5,914 nt of DNA from Sulfurimonas sp. (GTDB lineage Bacteria; Campylobacterota; Campylobacteria; Campylobacterales; Sulfurimonadaceae): assembly GCA_002732645.1 (NCBI GenBank), contig NVRL01000086.1:3736-9649 (forward strand). The letters run 5' to 3'. A model generated the notes under the pieces. The model had not been told where the DNA came from. It did no database searches and saw only the letters and a list, made by a program, of their open reading frames with translations. Of the stretch, positions 1 to 5,914 are shown one piece after another; positions within the stretch are counted from its first letter, which is position 1, and every line of letters starts with the position of its first letter. The position numbers were made by a program, and so were the translations under genes.

Positions 1-5755
<5,755 letters not shown>

Positions 5756-5757
5756 CT

Positions 5758-5762
5758 ACCTC
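5758..5762 (-). promoter_or_regulatory. Ribosome binding site of rpoB
   Basis: GAGGT is placed 5 bases upstream of the rpoB ATG at 5752. It is a good match to the Shine-Dalgarno consensus at normal spacing and supports this start. No other ATG is possible further upstream, because the frame is closed by TAG at 5756-5758. Confidence 0.85.
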
Positions 5763-5776
5763 GATAAGTAATTAGT

Positions 5777-5782
5777 ATCATA
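5777..5782 (-). promoter_or_regulatory. Weak candidate -10 promoter element for rpoB
   Basis: TATGAT, in the context TTGAATATGATACTAAT, resembles a sigma-70 -10 box (consensus TATAAT). Promoters of Campylobacterota often lack a clear -35 box, and none is evident here. Transcription would begin near 5770, leaving a leader of less than 20 bases that still includes the ribosome binding site. The match could be chance in A+T-rich DNA, and rpoB may instead be read through from the upstream ribosomal protein genes. Confidence 0.22.
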
Positions 5783-5843
5783 TTCAAGCGTCCTTGGATA
5801 GCTCGGGAAAAATCAATAAATGGTCGCATAACTTTAAATCAGG

Positions 5844-5880
5844 CCACGTTATTTTCAGTTCGGCTTTTCTGCCTTCGTGG
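5844..5880 (-). other. Nested stem-loop in the rpoB leader
   Basis: On the transcript, CCACG (5880 to 5876) pairs with CGUGG (5848 to 5844), enclosing a smaller hairpin GGC-AGAAAA-GCC (5873 to 5862). The left side is compact (two unpaired bases) and the right side carries a bulge of about 13 bases. No U-run follows the outer stem directly, so it does not look like an intrinsic terminator. It may be a processing or regulatory structure, or chance. Confidence 0.35.
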
Positions 5881-5914
5881 ATTCAAAAAAGAAGAGACTA
5901 CACAAAGATATTTT

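Noticed and set aside
5785..5880. A tRNA or small structured RNA gene in the leader
   Set aside because: There is no cloverleaf, no T-loop GTTCGA-type motif and no acceptor stem. The stems seen are too short to name an RNA family.
5885..5914. Intrinsic terminator of the upstream gene ending in the T-run at 5885-5890
   Set aside because: No G+C-rich inverted repeat lies directly before the T-run within the window. The possible stem would have to extend past the edge.
5861..5914. C-terminal end of rplL at the right edge
   Set aside because: None of the three minus-strand frames gives a typical L7/L12 ending, and the frames close at unrelated places.

Overview
The window is A+T-rich bacterial DNA carrying part of the RNA polymerase operon. 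All genes lie on the minus strand, so the map reads from right to left. The order is a non-coding leader (5753-5914), complete rpoB (1604-5752, beta subunit, 1382 residues), then the first 537 codons of rpoC (1-1611, beta-prime subunit), which run off the left edge.

The protein sequences point to Campylobacterota (formerly Epsilonproteobacteria). The N-terminus of beta ([17 protein letters not shown]) and the rifampicin-region variant [20 protein letters not shown] are what I recall from that group. rpoB and rpoC are separate genes that overlap by 8 bases, not one fused gene as in Helicobacter and Wolinella. This fits a free-living or Campylobacter/Arcobacter/Sulfurimonas-type lineage. A Sulfurimonas-like organism is my best guess, but it is inferred from remembered sequence, not from a search.

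The two products form the catalytic core of RNA polymerase with the alpha dimer and omega. Every active-site motif I checked is intact: the beta E-D pair, two beta lysines and the C-terminal histidine region, the beta-prime NADFDGD magnesium loop, and the four zinc cysteines. The rifampicin pocket has the residues of a susceptible enzyme. Both genes have a GAGGT Shine-Dalgarno sequence and an in-frame stop just upstream of the ATG, which fixes both starts.

This is a core housekeeping locus and I see no novel system in it. The points worth a second look are the rpoB/rpoC overlap and the leader. In the leader, a helix could cover the rpoB ribosome binding site, and a second nested hairpin lies further upstream. 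The gene upstream of the leader is expected to be rplL, but none of it is visible here.
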